Assembly: GCA_017308345.1 (NCBI GenBank)
Contig: JAFKFE010001199.1
Coordinates: forward strand, 1 to 29,320
Direction of reading: 5' to 3'
Source: Alphaproteobacteria bacterium
GTDB lineage: Bacteria > Pseudomonadota > Alphaproteobacteria > Rhizobiales > Rhizobiaceae
Length of the DNA: 29,320 nt
The notes under the pieces are model-generated. The model was not told the origin of the DNA. It saw only the letters and a program-made list of their open reading frames with translations, and ran no database searches. How positions within the stretch are numbered: position 1 is the first letter of the stretch; each line of letters begins with the position of its first letter. This document shows, one piece after another, positions 1 to 8,765 of the stretch. A program made the position numbers and the translations under genes.

Positions 1-212
1 AGAAGATCGTCATCGAGCATCTGGGCGTCGATGCCGACAAGGTGACGGAGCAGGCGAGCTTCATCGACGATCTCGGCGCGGACAGCCTCGACACGGTCGA
101 ACTCGTCATGGCGTTCGAAGAAGAGTTCGGCGTCGAGATTCCGGACGATGCGGCCGAGACCATCCTCACCGTCGGCGACGCCGTGAAATACATCGACAAG
201 GCCTCGGCCTGA
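1..212 (+). CDS. acpP: Acyl carrier protein AcpP (5' end missing)
   Basis: This is the C-terminal 69 codons of the acyl carrier protein, read from base 3 to a TGA at 210-212. The small acidic protein carries growing acyl chains in cytoplasmic type II fatty-acid synthesis. The DSLD phosphopantetheine-attachment motif is visible, with the modified serine codon at 84-86. It is followed by the acidic recognition helix ([18 protein letters not shown]) and a helical end ([10 protein letters not shown]), as in canonical AcpP. Only the first few residues and the start lie outside the window. fabF follows after 34 bases in the same direction, the conserved acpP-fabF arrangement, so the two are almost certainly co-transcribed. 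Confidence 0.97.
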   Translation, partial: KIVIEHLGVDADKVTEQASFIDDLGADSLDTVELVMAFEEEFGVEIPDDAAETILTVGDAVKYIDKASA

Positions 213-246
213 GCCTTTTCGCAGGCATCACCGGGGAGGACCTGCG

Positions 247-1509
247 ATGAGGCGTGTCGTCGTCACGGGCCTTGGCCTGCTTTCGCCGTTTGGCATGGGT
301 GTCGAGCACAGCTGGCGGGAATTGCTCTCGGGCCGCAGCGCCTGCCGCCGCGTCACCGAGTTCGAGGTGGACGATCTTGCCTGCAAGATCGCCCACATCA
401 TCCCGCGCGGCGACGGCTCGAACGGCACCTTCAATCCGGAGGCCGTTCTCGAGCCGAAGGAACTGCGCAAGATCGGCGATTTCATCCTTTACGGCATCGC
501 GGCCGCCGACGAGGCGCTGGCCGATTCCGGTTGGAAGCCTGAGACGCATAAGGACCAGTGCGCCACGGGCGTGCTGATCGGTTCCGGCATCGGCGGCATC
601 GACGGCATCGCCGAAAACGCGATGATCCTGAAGGATCGCGGTCCGCGCCGCATCAGCCCCTTCTTCATCCCCGGCCAGATCATCAACCTGGTCTCGGGCC
701 AGGTCTCAATCCGGCATGGCCTGAAAGGCCCGAACCACGCGGTGGTCACCGCCTGCTCGACCGGCGCGCACGCCATTGGCGACGCGGCCCGGCTGATCAT
801 GTGGGGCGATGCCGACGTCATGGTGGCGGGTGGCGCCGAGGCGCCGATCACCCGGCTGTCGATTGCCGGATTCGCCGCCTGCCGCGCGCTCTCCACCGAT
901 CGCAACGACGCGCCGGAAACCGCGTCGCGCCCCTACGACCGTGACCGTGACGGCTTCGTCATGGGCGAGGGCGCCGGCGTCGTCGTGCTCGAGGAACTCG
1001 AGCACGCCAAGGCGCGCGGCGCCAAGATCTACGCGGAGGTCACCGGCTACGGACTGACGGGCGACGCCTATCATATCACCGCTCCCGCCGAAGATGGCGA
1101 CGGCGCCTTCCGCTGCATGACGGCGGCGCTGAACAGAGCGAAGCTTTCGCCGGCCGACGTCGATTACATCAATGCCCACGGCACCTCGACCATGGCCGAC
1201 ACGATCGAGCTTGGCGCGGTCGAGCGGCTGGTCGGCAATGCCGCCTCGAAGATTTCGATGTCGTCGACGAAGTCGTCGGTCGGCCATCTGCTGGGCGCCG
1301 CGGGCGCCGCGGAAGCAATCTTCTCGATCCTTGCCATCCGCGACAACATCGCGCCCGCCACCATCAATCTCGACAATCCCGAACGCGAGACGGCGATCGA
1401 TCTCGTGCCGAACAAGCCGCGCCAGCGCCAGATCGACGTCGCGCTGTCGAATTCCTTCGGCTTCGGCGGCACCAACGCCTCGCTCGTGTTCCAGCGGTAT
1501 AGTGGCTGA
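247..1509 (+). CDS. fabF: 3-oxoacyl-[acyl-carrier-protein] synthase II (KAS II)
   Basis: A 420-residue elongating ketosynthase that condenses acyl-ACP with malonyl-ACP in the cytoplasm. The thiolase-fold signature is complete. The nucleophile is C170 in VVTACSTGAHAIGD. The two catalytic histidines are H311 (NAHGTST) and H347 (KSSVGHLLGAAG), with the conserved lysine K342 before the second. The C-terminal NSFGFGGTNAS loop is present. Length matches the family norm of about 410-420. The ATG at 247 has a GGAGGA ribosome site at 235-240. It lies directly downstream of acpP. FabF rather than FabB is favoured by the acpP linkage and the overall motif context. Confidence is very high. Confidence 0.97.
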   Translation: MRRVVVTGLGLLSPFGMGVEHSWRELLSGRSACRRVTEFEVDDLACKIAHIIPRGDGSNGTFNPEAVLEPKELRKIGDFILYGIAAADEALADSGWKPETHKDQCATGVLIGSGIGGIDGIAENAMILKDRGPRRISPFFIPGQIINLVSGQVSIRHGLKGPNHAVVTACSTGAHAIGDAARLIMWGDADVMVAGGAEAPITRLSIAGFAACRALSTDRNDAPETASRPYDRDRDGFVMGEGAGVVVLEELEHAKARGAKIYAEVTGYGLTGDAYHITAPAEDGDGAFRCMTAALNRAKLSPADVDYINAHGTSTMADTIELGAVERLVGNAASKISMSSTKSSVGHLLGAAGAAEAIFSILAIRDNIAPATINLDNPERETAIDLVPNKPRQRQIDVALSNSFGFGGTNASLVFQRYSG

Positions 1510-1532
1510 AAAGCCGGCCGTAGCAATCCCGG

Positions 1533-1553
1533 GAAAAGCGCGCAGCGTTTTTC
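1533..1553 (+). terminator. Possible weak terminator after fabF
   Basis: A short A-rich/GC/T-rich symmetry (AAAAGCGCGCAGCGTTTTT) lies about 25 bases past the fabF stop. The stem is only three strong pairs plus A-T pairs and contains a one-base bulge, so it would be weak. It fits the boundary between the fatty-acid genes and mltG. Confidence 0.25.
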
Positions 1554-1676
1554 CATCCAGGGTTGCTCAGGAACAGACAGCATAACCGGCAGTCCCGCCA
1601 CCTGCCGTCATTTTTGCCAAATTCTCCCCTAGCCTTGCGCCGGGGGATTCCTTGCGAGATGAGACGGTAGGGCGCT

Positions 1677-2924
1677 ATGAATACAAATCCGGGCGGCGGG
1701 GAATTCGGACAGCGTCAGACCCAAGGACCGATCGTGCCCAAGACAGCCGCCGAAGCCCTGCGCCCCGAGGCAGGCACACCGCCGCCGTCGAAGCGTTCGC
1801 GCGCCTCGCGCAGCCAGGTCGTGGTGTTCCTGAATTTCTTCCTGTCCGTGGCGATCCTCGTCGTGCTCGCCTCGGGCGCCGCGCTCTATTTCGGCATGCA
1901 GGCCTTCGTCGAGCCCGGCCCGTCCGCCAACGGCGACACCTTCATGATCAAGCCGAACACCGGCGTGCAGGAGATCGCCGATCAGCTGGAGCGGCGCAGC
2001 CTGATCAGCGACGCCCGCATCTTCCGGCTCGGCGTGCGCGCCACCGGCAATGAATCGGCGCTGAAGGCCGGTGAATATGCCATCAAGCCGCGCGCCTCGA
2101 TGCGGGACATCATGGAGCTCTTCAAGAGCGGCAAGTCGGTGATGTACTCGCTCACCATTCCCGAAGGGCTGACGGTCGAGCAGGCGCTGCAGCGTGTGGC
2201 CGACCAGGAAGCGCTGACCGGCGACATGCCGCAGACCTTGCCGTCGGAGGGCAGCATTGCCACCGACACGCTGCGTTTCACACGCGGCGCCACCCGCCAG
2301 CAGATGGTCGACAAGCTTGTCGCCGACCAGAAGAAGCTGGTCGAGGACGTCTGGTCGCATCGCGCGCCCGACCTGCCGATCGCCAACATCGATGATTTCA
2401 TCACTCTGGCCTCGATCGTCGAGAAGGAAACGGGCAGGAGTGACGAGCGCTCGCGCGTTGCCGCCGTCTTCCTCAACCGCCTGGCCAAGGGCATGCGGCT
2501 GCAGTCCGATCCGACCATCATCTACGGCCTGTTCGGCGGCAAGGGGAAGCCCGCGGACCGGCCGATCTACCAGTCGGACCTCGACAAGCAGACGCCCTAC
2601 AATACCTACATGATCAAGGGCCTGCCGCCGACCCCGATCGCCAATCCGGGGCGCGCGGCGCTGGAAGCGGTCGCCAATCCGTCGAAGACCGACGATCTCT
2701 ATTTCGTCGCCGACGGCAATGGCGGGCATGTCTTTGCCGCGACGCTGGAAGAGCACAACCAGAACGTCGCGCGCTACCGGGCGATGCAGAAGAAGCAGGC
2801 CGATGCCGCCGCCAAGGCTGCCGGCCAGACGACGGCGCCAGCCGCCCCGGATGGCAGCGCCGACGGCAATGACGCCGCCGATGGCGGCGAGAACGGCGAT
2901 GCCGGAGGCGACGCCGCGCAATAG
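1677..2924 (+). CDS. mltG: Endolytic murein transglycosylase MltG (YceG family)
   Basis: A 415-residue inner-membrane lytic transglycosylase that cleaves nascent glycan strands and so limits their length during peptidoglycan synthesis. Residues 1-46 are a polar cytoplasmic tail, and 47-72 form one membrane anchor (VVVFLNFFLSVAILVVLASG). The periplasmic part contains the hallmark ASIVEKETG (catalytic Glu about E249), then VFLNRLAKGMRLQSDPTIIYG and TPYNTYMIKGLPPTPIANPG, all diagnostic of YceG/MltG. The last 45 residues are a low-complexity Ala/Asp/Gly tail with no recognisable domain, a common variable extension. It stands 167 bases after fabF, in the same direction, and precedes the yicC-gmk pair. 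Confidence 0.95.
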   Translation: MNTNPGGGEFGQRQTQGPIVPKTAAEALRPEAGTPPPSKRSRASRSQVVVFLNFFLSVAILVVLASGAALYFGMQAFVEPGPSANGDTFMIKPNTGVQEIADQLERRSLISDARIFRLGVRATGNESALKAGEYAIKPRASMRDIMELFKSGKSVMYSLTIPEGLTVEQALQRVADQEALTGDMPQTLPSEGSIATDTLRFTRGATRQQMVDKLVADQKKLVEDVWSHRAPDLPIANIDDFITLASIVEKETGRSDERSRVAAVFLNRLAKGMRLQSDPTIIYGLFGGKGKPADRPIYQSDLDKQTPYNTYMIKGLPPTPIANPGRAALEAVANPSKTDDLYFVADGNGGHVFAATLEEHNQNVARYRAMQKKQADAAAKAAGQTTAPAAPDGSADGNDAADGGENGDAGGDAAQ

Positions 2925-2985
2925 AGCCGAATCAGGCCGCGCCGGAAGCGCGCGGCGGTGCCGGGACATTCATCGGACAAAGGCC

Positions 2986-3026
2986 TGAAGCGCATCGCCT
3001 CGATCCGTTCGGCGCTATGCGTTTAG
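2986..3026. repeat. Degenerate palindromic intergenic repeat, copy A
   Basis: An imperfect palindrome (AAGCGCATCGC...GCTATGCGTTTAG around a GATCCGTTC centre) resembles the segment at 15969-16013: the arms are similar and both share the ATCCGTTC core. It resembles a short palindromic element I recall as common between genes in Mesorhizobium and relatives. Assignment rests on the internal similarity of the two copies and on memory, not on a search. Confidence 0.4.
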
Positions 3027-3157
3027 GGTCGCCGCGCGCGTCCTTTGACGCGACGCCATATTCATGTTTTGAGGGAGCGTCGGCGATCGTCCGGCTTTTT
3101 TGAGGCGCGTAGCGCCGGGCCATGTGCGCTGGCCGGCGACAGGGGATGACAGGCACG

Positions 3158-4048
3158 ATGAACCTGCAAAGCATGACCGGCTTCGCGCGGTCCGCCGCCG
3201 AAAGCGACGGTACCTCGATCGCCTGGGAGGTGAAATCGGTGAACGGCAAGAGCGCCGAGGTGAGGTTGAGGTTGCCGCAAGGTTTCGACCGCCTGGAGAC
3301 CGCCGTCCGGCAGACCGTTCAGAAGCGCTTCGCGCGTGGCAATTTCCAGGCCACGTTGACCGTCGGCCGCGCCGCCGCCAGGCAAGCCCAGCCCGTGGTC
3401 AACGAAGCGTTCCTCAAGGATCTGGCGGGGCTGGCGAAGCGCCTGCAGGAGCAGTTCGGCACCAACCCGGCTACCGCCGACGGCCTGCTCTCCCTGCGCG
3501 GCGTGCTCGACATACCAGAAGCCATCGAGACCGACGAGGAGCGCGCCGCCCTTGATGCCGCGATCCAGTCGGCGCTCGAGGTGGCGCTCGCCGGCCTGGA
3601 GCAGGCGCGCCGCGGCGAGGGCGCGGCGCTGGGCGCGCTGCTTGCGGGCCATATCGACGCCATCGAGGCGCTGACGCTGAAGGCCGAAGCCGACCCGTCG
3701 CGCGAGCCTGCGGCAATCCGGGAGCGCATCGCGGAGCAGGTACGTCTCCTCATGGACGCTTCGGCCAATCTCGATGCTGTGCGCCTGCATCAGGAGGCAG
3801 CCTTCCTCGCCACCAAGGCTGACATACGCGAGGAGATCGACCGGCTGAAGACCCATGTCGTGTCCGCGCGGGCATTGCTCAAAAGCGAGGGCGCCGTCGG
3901 CCGCAAGCTCGATTTTCTCGCGCAGGAATTCAACCGCGAATCGAATACCTTGTGCTCCAAGTCGAACGCCGCCGCGGTCACCGCGATCGGGCTGGAACTC
4001 AAGGCGGTGGTCGACCAGTTTCGTGAACAGGTCCAGAATCTGGAGTGA
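3158..4048 (+). CDS. yicC: YicC/YloC-family endoribonuclease
   Basis: About 296 residues. Members of this family (E. coli YicC, B. subtilis YloC) are endoribonucleases; E. coli YicC takes part in small-RNA turnover. The start is set at ATG 3158 because family members open with a short I/L-x-SMT-x-FAR motif, here [12 protein letters not shown], and an AGGGGA lies just upstream at 3141-3146. An in-frame ATG at 3146 and one at 3122 are alternatives. The C-terminal DUF1732 half is clear: [36 protein letters not shown] and [18 protein letters not shown]. Length agrees with E. coli YicC (287). It is followed by gmk with essentially no gap, the same yicC-gmk neighbourhood found in many bacteria. Confidence 0.93.
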   Translation: MNLQSMTGFARSAAESDGTSIAWEVKSVNGKSAEVRLRLPQGFDRLETAVRQTVQKRFARGNFQATLTVGRAAARQAQPVVNEAFLKDLAGLAKRLQEQFGTNPATADGLLSLRGVLDIPEAIETDEERAALDAAIQSALEVALAGLEQARRGEGAALGALLAGHIDAIEALTLKAEADPSREPAAIRERIAEQVRLLMDASANLDAVRLHQEAAFLATKADIREEIDRLKTHVVSARALLKSEGAVGRKLDFLAQEFNRESNTLCSKSNAAAVTAIGLELKAVVDQFREQVQNLE

Positions 4049-4053
4049 CGGGG

Positions 4054-4731
4054 ATGGTTGCCAAGGAGCCGACGGCTGCCAGGGATCTGGGGTCCCGCAT
4101 CCGCCGCCGCGGATTGATGCTGGTGCTGTCGTCGCCGTCGGGCGCCGGCAAGTCGACGATCGCGCGCAATCTTCTGGAAAGCGATTCGAGCGGACTGGAA
4201 TTGTCGGTGTCGGTCACCACCAGGCCGCGTCGCGGTTCGGAGATCGAGGGCGTCCACTATCATTTCCGCACCATGCGCGAGTTCGAGCGGTTGCGTGATT
4301 CCGACGCGCTGCTCGAATGGGCCGAGGTGCATGGCAATTTCTACGCGACGCCGCGTGAGCCGGCGGAACTGGCGCTGGCCGAGGGCCGCGACATGCTGTT
4401 CGACATCGACTGGCAAGGCGCCCAGCAGCTCAAGGAGAAGATGCGCGCCGACATCGTCTCGATCTTCATCCTGCCGCCGTCGATGAAGGAATTGAAGGCG
4501 CGCCTGAAGCGTCGCGCCGAGGACCAGGAATCAGTCATCGAGACTAGGCTGAAGAATGCCCGCCTCGAGATCGAGCACTGGAAGGAATACGACTTCGTCA
4601 TCGTCAACGACGACCTCGACCGCGCCTTCGCCGAGGTTCGGGCCATCGTCGCCGCCGAACGCCTGCGCCGCGACAGGCGACCTGGGCTGTTCGATTTCAT
4701 TTCCGGGTTGCTGGACGAGAAGACGGAGTAG
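4054..4731 (+). CDS. gmk: Guanylate kinase
   Basis: 225 residues; it phosphorylates GMP to GDP with ATP in the cytoplasm and is essential for guanine nucleotide supply. The P-loop [10 protein letters not shown] (K33) sits after an N-terminal extension of about 20 residues. The GMP-binding [21 protein letters not shown] stretch is split here only for naming: SVTTRPRRG, then [20 protein letters not shown] and [17 protein letters not shown] (lid) follow. ATG 4054 is preferred, with GGAG at 4042-4045 as ribosome site. A GTG at 4045 would overlap the yicC stop (GTGA) and cannot be excluded. Its 3' end overlaps the tail of the oppositely oriented Fic gene by 35 bases. Confidence 0.95.
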   Translation: MVAKEPTAARDLGSRIRRRGLMLVLSSPSGAGKSTIARNLLESDSSGLELSVSVTTRPRRGSEIEGVHYHFRTMREFERLRDSDALLEWAEVHGNFYATPREPAELALAEGRDMLFDIDWQGAQQLKEKMRADIVSIFILPPSMKELKARLKRRAEDQESVIETRLKNARLEIEHWKEYDFVIVNDDLDRAFAEVRAIVAAERLRRDRRPGLFDFISGLLDEKTE

Positions 4732-5317
4732 AGTCGCCTCGATGACTGGCGATATCCGTGATGAGGCGCGCCAGCGGCGCCTCGTCGCCGGCAAAGCTCT
4801 CGATCATCGCGTTGAGAACACGCTCGCGCTCGAGAACATCGGCATTGAACAAGAATCCAGCGCTCTCCATCAGCATTGCCAGAAAGGTAAGCTGAGTACG
4901 GCCATTGCCTTCTCGGAACGGATGCACGGCGTTGATCTCCGCCAAAACATGCGCGACTTCACCGGCGAAGTCTTCGATAGCAAGTCCGCGAAAATAGTCG
5001 GCCTCGGCCATGCCCTCGAAAATTCTGCGCATCTCCTGATCGATGTATTCGGGGTAGCAGAACCAGTTGCCGCCTTTGCCGATGCGAATGGTGCGAACCT
5101 CGCCAGCCCATTCGTAAATGTCCTGGAACAGATGATGGTGAACGACTTTGTAGTGTTCATAGTCCAGATTGCCGGTGGGGACCTCTTCAGCAGCTCTGGT
5201 CAGAAAAAGCGGTAACTCGAATTCTTCGAGCTTGGCCTGGTCCTCGATGTTCAGCTTGTTGCGAAGAACAGTCGTGCCTGGATAGCATAGCGGATCGTCC
5301 CCAGCGGCGTAGACCAC
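4697..5317 (-). CDS. Fic-family protein (toxin of a Fic/antitoxin pair) with altered second arginine
   Basis: 206 residues with the Fic fold. Fic enzymes usually transfer AMP from ATP to a hydroxyl of a target protein. The motif [12 protein letters not shown] begins at H132 and has the catalytic His, Phe, acidic residue (E136), GNG and first Arg (R140). The residue that is normally the second Arg (HxFx(D/E)GNGRxxR) is Leu143. The substrate-binding flap ([14 protein letters not shown], about 76-89) is present. The start is GTG 5317, nine bases after the antitoxin stop; AGGA at 5325-5328 can serve as ribosome site, so the two are translationally coupled. Base composition is visibly less GC-rich than in the flanking genes, suggesting transfer. 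The C-terminal tail overlaps gmk. Fic-family membership is certain; biochemical activity is not. Confidence 0.9.
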   Translation of the reverse strand: MVYAAGDDPLCYPGTTVLRNKLNIEDQAKLEEFELPLFLTRAAEEVPTGNLDYEHYKVVHHHLFQDIYEWAGEVRTIRIGKGGNWFCYPEYIDQEMRRIFEGMAEADYFRGLAIEDFAGEVAHVLAEINAVHPFREGNGRTQLTFLAMLMESAGFLFNADVLERERVLNAMIESFAGDEAPLARLITDIASHRGDSTPSSRPATRK

Positions 5318-5326
5318 CTCCTGATC

Positions 5327-5527
5327 CTATTTTCGGGACGCTTGTTCCTTGATCAACGCCCTGCGCTCGTCCCCGGTTAGACCGCGCGCGCGGCTCTCCG
5401 TCAAAATCGCCTCCATGCGGCGGGACAACTTGAGACCTTCAATGGCGCTTATCTTCTCGCCTCTGTCGCTGGTCAGGACAAACGGGCCCTTTTGCCCGGA
5501 GGGGATGACAGTGTGGTTCTTTTTCAT
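5327..5527 (-). CDS. VbhA-like small antitoxin for the Fic protein
   Basis: 66 residues from ATG 5527 (a GTG at 5572 would add 15 residues; neither has a strong ribosome site). The C-terminal half, ISAIEGLKLSRRMEAI followed by LTESRARGLTGDERRAL, has the layout of VbhA-type Fic inhibitors: an E-G turn (E30-G31), then two helices. Class I inhibitors carry (S/T)xxxE(G/N). Here the position four before Glu is Ile and a Ser sits three before, so the motif is one residue out of register. The gene lies immediately upstream of the Fic gene (nine bases between stop and start). The assignment comes from position plus this partial motif; the N-terminal 20 residues match nothing I recognise. Confidence 0.7.
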   Translation of the reverse strand: MKKNHTVIPSGQKGPFVLTSDRGEKISAIEGLKLSRRMEAILTESRARGLTGDERRALIKEQASRK

Positions 5528-5588
5528 CCGACGACAGTACCACGTTCGGTGATTTCTCGGCAATCGTGGCACCCGAGCGGCACCGGGG

Positions 5589-6434
5589 CTACATCGCGTT
5601 CGTCAGCCTTACGAACTCTTCCACGCTGAGCGTTTCCGCCCGCCGCGTCGGGTCGATGCCCGCCCGGGTGAGAAGAGCCTCGCCGCCCAGGCTCTTCACG
5701 CTTTGCCTCAGCATCTTGCGGCGCTGGCCGAAGGCCGCCTCGGTGACGCGGCCGAGCTTTCCGCCGTCGACGGGCAGGGGGGACGGGCGCGGCACCAGAT
5801 GCACCACCGAGGACGTGACCTTCGGCGGCGGCGTGAAAGCCTGCGGCTGCACGTCGAAAGCGATCCTCGCCTCGGTGCGCCAGCCGGCCAGGACGCCGAG
5901 CCGGCCATAGGCGTCGCTGCCCGGACCCGCCGTGATGCGCTCCGCCACCTCGCGCTGGAACATCAGCGTCATCGACCGGTAGAAGGGCGGCCAGTCGGCC
6001 ACCGTCAACCACCGGATCAGAAGCTCGGTGCCGATATTGTAGGGCAGATTGGCAACGATCTTCACCGGGCCGCCATTCGCCTTGCCGGCAAGCGCGGCAA
6101 AATCGGTCTTCAGCGCGTCGCCGGGAATGACCTCGAGGCGGCCGGGATAATGGCTGGAAACCTCGGCCAGCGCTTCAAGGCAGCGCTCGTCGCGCTCAAT
6201 GGCGATCACGCGCCGCGCGCCGTTGAAGAGCAGTGCCCGCGTCAGCCCGCCTGGACCCGGACCGACCTCGATCACCGTCGCTTCGCCGAGATCGCCGGCC
6301 GCGCGGGCGATCTTGCCCGTCAGGTTGAGGTCGAGCAGGAAATTCTGCCCGAGCGCTTTCTTGGCCTGCAGCCCATGCTGCTCGATCACCTCGCGCAGCG
6401 GCGGCAACCCGTCGATTGTGGTGCGCCCGTTCAA
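5589..6434 (-). CDS. rsmA: 16S rRNA (adenine1518-N6/adenine1519-N6) dimethyltransferase
   Basis: 281 residues; also called KsgA. It dimethylates two adjacent adenines near the 3' end of 16S rRNA late in small-subunit assembly, using S-adenosylmethionine. Seen in order: [11 protein letters not shown] (25-35), the SAM-binding [15 protein letters not shown] (54-68), and the catalytic NLPYNI (129-134). FQREVAERI and a C-terminal helical domain ending in the LSVEEFVRL motif follow. The start is an unusual TTG at 6434, seven bases after the pdxA stop. It is supported by a GAGGA that overlaps that stop and by the position of the first conserved segment. It is the last core gene of the lptF-to-rsmA operon; the antitoxin gene follows 61 bases downstream on the same strand. 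Confidence 0.96.
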   Translation of the reverse strand: MNGRTTIDGLPPLREVIEQHGLQAKKALGQNFLLDLNLTGKIARAAGDLGEATVIEVGPGPGGLTRALLFNGARRVIAIERDERCLEALAEVSSHYPGRLEVIPGDALKTDFAALAGKANGGPVKIVANLPYNIGTELLIRWLTVADWPPFYRSMTLMFQREVAERITAGPGSDAYGRLGVLAGWRTEARIAFDVQPQAFTPPPKVTSSVVHLVPRPSPLPVDGGKLGRVTEAAFGQRRKMLRQSVKSLGGEALLTRAGIDPTRRAETLSVEEFVRLTNAM

Positions 6435-6441
6435 ACGGTCC

Positions 6442-7476
6442 TCATGCGGCCGCGGCCTGCCTGCCGCTGTCGGCCAACCGGCGCGCCAGTCTGAGCGCCG
6501 CGATCAGGCTGTCGGCGCGCGCAATGCCTTTGCCGGCGATGTCGAAGGCGGTGCCGTGGTCGGGAGAGGTACGGATGAACGGAAGGCCCAGCGTCACGTT
6601 GACCGCCTCGTCGAAAGCGAGCGTCTTTGCCGGGATCAGCGCCTGGTCGTGATACATGCACAGCGCCGCGTCATAGGAGGCGCGGGCGCGCGGATGGAAC
6701 ATGGTATCGGCCGGCAGCGGACCGACAGCGTCCATGCCTTCGGCCTGGAGCGCCTTCACGGCAGGGAGAACGATCGACAGATCTTCCAGGCCGATCGCGC
6801 CACCTTCGCCGGCATGCGGGTTGAGCCCGGCGACGGCGAGCCTCGGCCGCGCGATGCCGAAGCGGCTCTTGAGATCATTGGCGGTGACGCGCGCCGTGGC
6901 GACGATCAGTTCCGTGGTGAGCACCTTCGGCACTTCGGCCAGGGGGATGTGGATGGTCACCGGGACGGCGCGCAATTCCGGTCCTGCCAGCAGCATCACC
7001 GGCGTCACCTCCCTGCCGGTGTGGCGCGAGGCCAGGTGCGCCAGATATTCGGTGTGGCCGGGAAAGCCAAATCCCGCGTCGTAGAGCGGCTTCTTGGCGA
7101 TCGGGCAGGTGACCACAGCGGCGGCGCGGCCGGCGAGACAGTCGGCGACGGCGCGGTCGATGGCTTCGATGGTGCCGGCGGCATTGGCCAGGTGCGGCTT
7201 TCCCGGGCTGTCGACATGGCGCGCATGGAGCGGCACGACGGGAAGCGCGCGGGCAAAATGATGCGCCGCCTGTCCCGGCAACGTCTCGGCAACCGTCACA
7301 TTCGCGCCGATGAGGCGGGCGCGGGCTTCGACCAGGGCGGGGTCGGCGATGAGATAGAAGGGCGGCACCCCGGCGCTGTCGCCCGCCTGCCAGGCGGCGA
7401 TGGCGATCTCGGGTCCGATACCCGAAGGGTCGCCGACACTGAGCGCCAGCGGCGCGTCGGTCTTCCGCGAGCTCAT
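6442..7476 (-). CDS. pdxA: 4-hydroxythreonine-4-phosphate dehydrogenase
   Basis: 344 residues from ATG 7476. PdxA oxidises 4-phosphohydroxy-L-threonine in the DXP-dependent pathway to pyridoxal phosphate, as a cytoplasmic NAD- and metal-dependent homodimer. Diagnostic stretches are [12 protein letters not shown] (12-23), [12 protein letters not shown] in slightly varied form ([12 protein letters not shown]), [23 protein letters not shown] and GPLPADTMF. An in-frame ATG at 7566 would add 30 residues encoded by a palindromic repeat and is rejected. It sits between the surA-like gene and rsmA, the conserved surA-pdxA-rsmA order also known from enterobacteria. Confidence 0.95.
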   Translation of the reverse strand: MSSRKTDAPLALSVGDPSGIGPEIAIAAWQAGDSAGVPPFYLIADPALVEARARLIGANVTVAETLPGQAAHHFARALPVVPLHARHVDSPGKPHLANAAGTIEAIDRAVADCLAGRAAAVVTCPIAKKPLYDAGFGFPGHTEYLAHLASRHTGREVTPVMLLAGPELRAVPVTIHIPLAEVPKVLTTELIVATARVTANDLKSRFGIARPRLAVAGLNPHAGEGGAIGLEDLSIVLPAVKALQAEGMDAVGPLPADTMFHPRARASYDAALCMYHDQALIPAKTLAFDEAVNVTLGLPFIRTSPDHGTAFDIAGKGIARADSLIAALRLARRLADSGRQAAAA

Positions 7477-7513
7477 GCGGTGGGCTGACTGCGGTATCGC
7501 ATGCTTGCCGCTC

Positions 7514-7564
7514 AGCGCATGATGCCGAAAAATGTGCAGCTGTTCTCGGGCGACATCATGCTCC
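7514..7564. repeat. Rhizobial-type palindromic repeat between surA-like gene and pdxA
   Basis: Terminal arms GCATGATG (7517-7524) and CATCATGC (7554-7561) are exact inverted copies. The interior is an imperfect palindrome (CCGAAAAATGTG / TGTTCTCGGG). The layout, a GCATGAT arm, a CCGAAAA block and a TTCTCGGG block, is that of a very abundant short palindromic repeat of Rhizobiales genomes, from memory rather than a search. It occupies most of the 145-base spacer inside the operon, so its transcript could fold and tune expression of pdxA and rsmA. Confidence 0.6.
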
Positions 7565-7621
7565 ATTTCTTTGATTGAGAGACGGATTCGGGCCGATCCG
7601 ACCCGACGAAGTCATCCGGCT

Positions 7622-8545
7622 CTAGCGTTCGACGATCTTGGCCTTCTGGCGCAGTTCGTCGACATATTTCTTGCTGAGCGCGTCGGCGTCCTTGTCGTTG
7701 CCGCCTTCGGCCTGGAACACCATCTGCGCGGCCTTATCGTCGGAAACCTCGCGCGAGGAGCAGATGCCGATGAACTCCACGCCGCGTTCGGTCTCTCGCG
7801 TCGGTGTCGCGCCGCCGACCTTGGTTGCCTTGATCTGCTCGGCCCAGTCGGGCGGCAATTGCGGCGCCAGGACGCGGCCGAGATCGCGCACGGTGACGTC
7901 GATCAGCCCCTTGGCGAACTCGCGCGTGGTGTTGCAGCCGCTGAAGCGGGCACGCATGGCGTCGGCCTCGCGCTTGCGTTTGGCGAGCGTGGCGGCGCGC
8001 TCGGACGCCGGCACCACGAAGATCACCTGCTGCAGCATGTATTCCGTGGCGGTCGGCTTGGCGCCGCCCTTGTCTAGCATGCGCCGCACGGCGTCCTGCT
8101 CGGTCACCGAGCCGCCTTCGCCGGAACGGTAGCGCGCGCCGAGCGCCTGGTTCCATGCCATCTGGGCGCGGATGAACTCCTTGAAATGTTCCTTGGTGAC
8201 GCCCGACTGCGTCATGATCGCGTCGAGCTTCGCCAGCGGCATCTTGTTGCCCGAGGCGAAGCGCTGGTAGGCGGCGTCGACCTGCTGGTCGGTGATGCGG
8301 ATGCCGAGCCGCTTGGCCTCGGCCAGCCGCAGCGTCTGGTCGATCATCTCCTGCGCGGCGTCGCCCTTCTTGCGCTGCAGCTTGAAGAAGGCGGCGCGGT
8401 GCGCGATGTCGCCGGTGGTGATCGGTATGCCGTTGACGACGTATTTGATCTCCGCCGCGAAAGCGGGCTGCACGACGGCCGTGACCGAAACCGAGGCCGC
8501 CGCCATCAGAAGCGCCAATCCTGCCGAAAACAGGTATTTCCTCAT
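7622..8545 (-). CDS. SurA-like periplasmic chaperone / peptidyl-prolyl isomerase
   Basis: 307 residues from ATG 8545, which has GGAAGG four bases upstream; a TTG at 8557 lies in that ribosome site and is rejected. Residues 1-30 are a Sec signal peptide (hydrophobic core LALLMAAASVSVTAVV, cleavage after AFA). The mature N-terminal part (IKYVVNGIPITTGDIAHR... then GDAAQEMIDQTLRLAEAKR) is the SurA N-terminal chaperone module. Residues of about 155-260 form one parvulin-type domain (EYMLQQVIFVVP, DLGRVLAPQLPPDW). E. coli SurA has about 428 residues and two parvulin domains, so this is the shorter alphaproteobacterial form. Its place directly after lptD fits a role in folding outer-membrane proteins such as LptD. 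Confidence 0.85.
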   Translation of the reverse strand: MRKYLFSAGLALLMAAASVSVTAVVQPAFAAEIKYVVNGIPITTGDIAHRAAFFKLQRKKGDAAQEMIDQTLRLAEAKRLGIRITDQQVDAAYQRFASGNKMPLAKLDAIMTQSGVTKEHFKEFIRAQMAWNQALGARYRSGEGGSVTEQDAVRRMLDKGGAKPTATEYMLQQVIFVVPASERAATLAKRKREADAMRARFSGCNTTREFAKGLIDVTVRDLGRVLAPQLPPDWAEQIKATKVGGATPTRETERGVEFIGICSSREVSDDKAAQMVFQAEGGNDKDADALSKKYVDELRQKAKIVER

Positions 8546-8765
8546 CTTACCTTCCAATTTCCCCGCCCCAATTTGTCGGCACGACAGCGCCGCGCGTCCT
8601 CCGAACGCCTGCGCGATGCGGCCGACCCAATGCCTGTCCTATGCGGCGAAACGATGTCGCCTGCGCATGGCCCCGAGAATCAGTGCATTTTCGGGGGTTC
8701 ACGCTCCAAATCAAGATCCAAGGCACCACCGGCACCCGGCTCGCAAGCCACGCGCCGGCCCTCGG

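Noticed and set aside
1629..2969. 446-codon open frame on the - strand opposite mltG
   Set aside because: It is an antisense shadow of MltG; no motif, no ribosome site, and an implausible Arg/His/Gly-rich composition.
3045..3073. Promoter ahead of yicC (TTGACG with 17-base spacer)
   Set aside because: The -35 is good, but the sequence at the -10 position (TTTGAG) matches poorly, so I do not list it as a feature.
6199..7488. 429-codon open frame on the + strand opposite rsmA-pdxA
   Set aside because: It spans the junction of two confident - strand genes and shows no conserved sequence.
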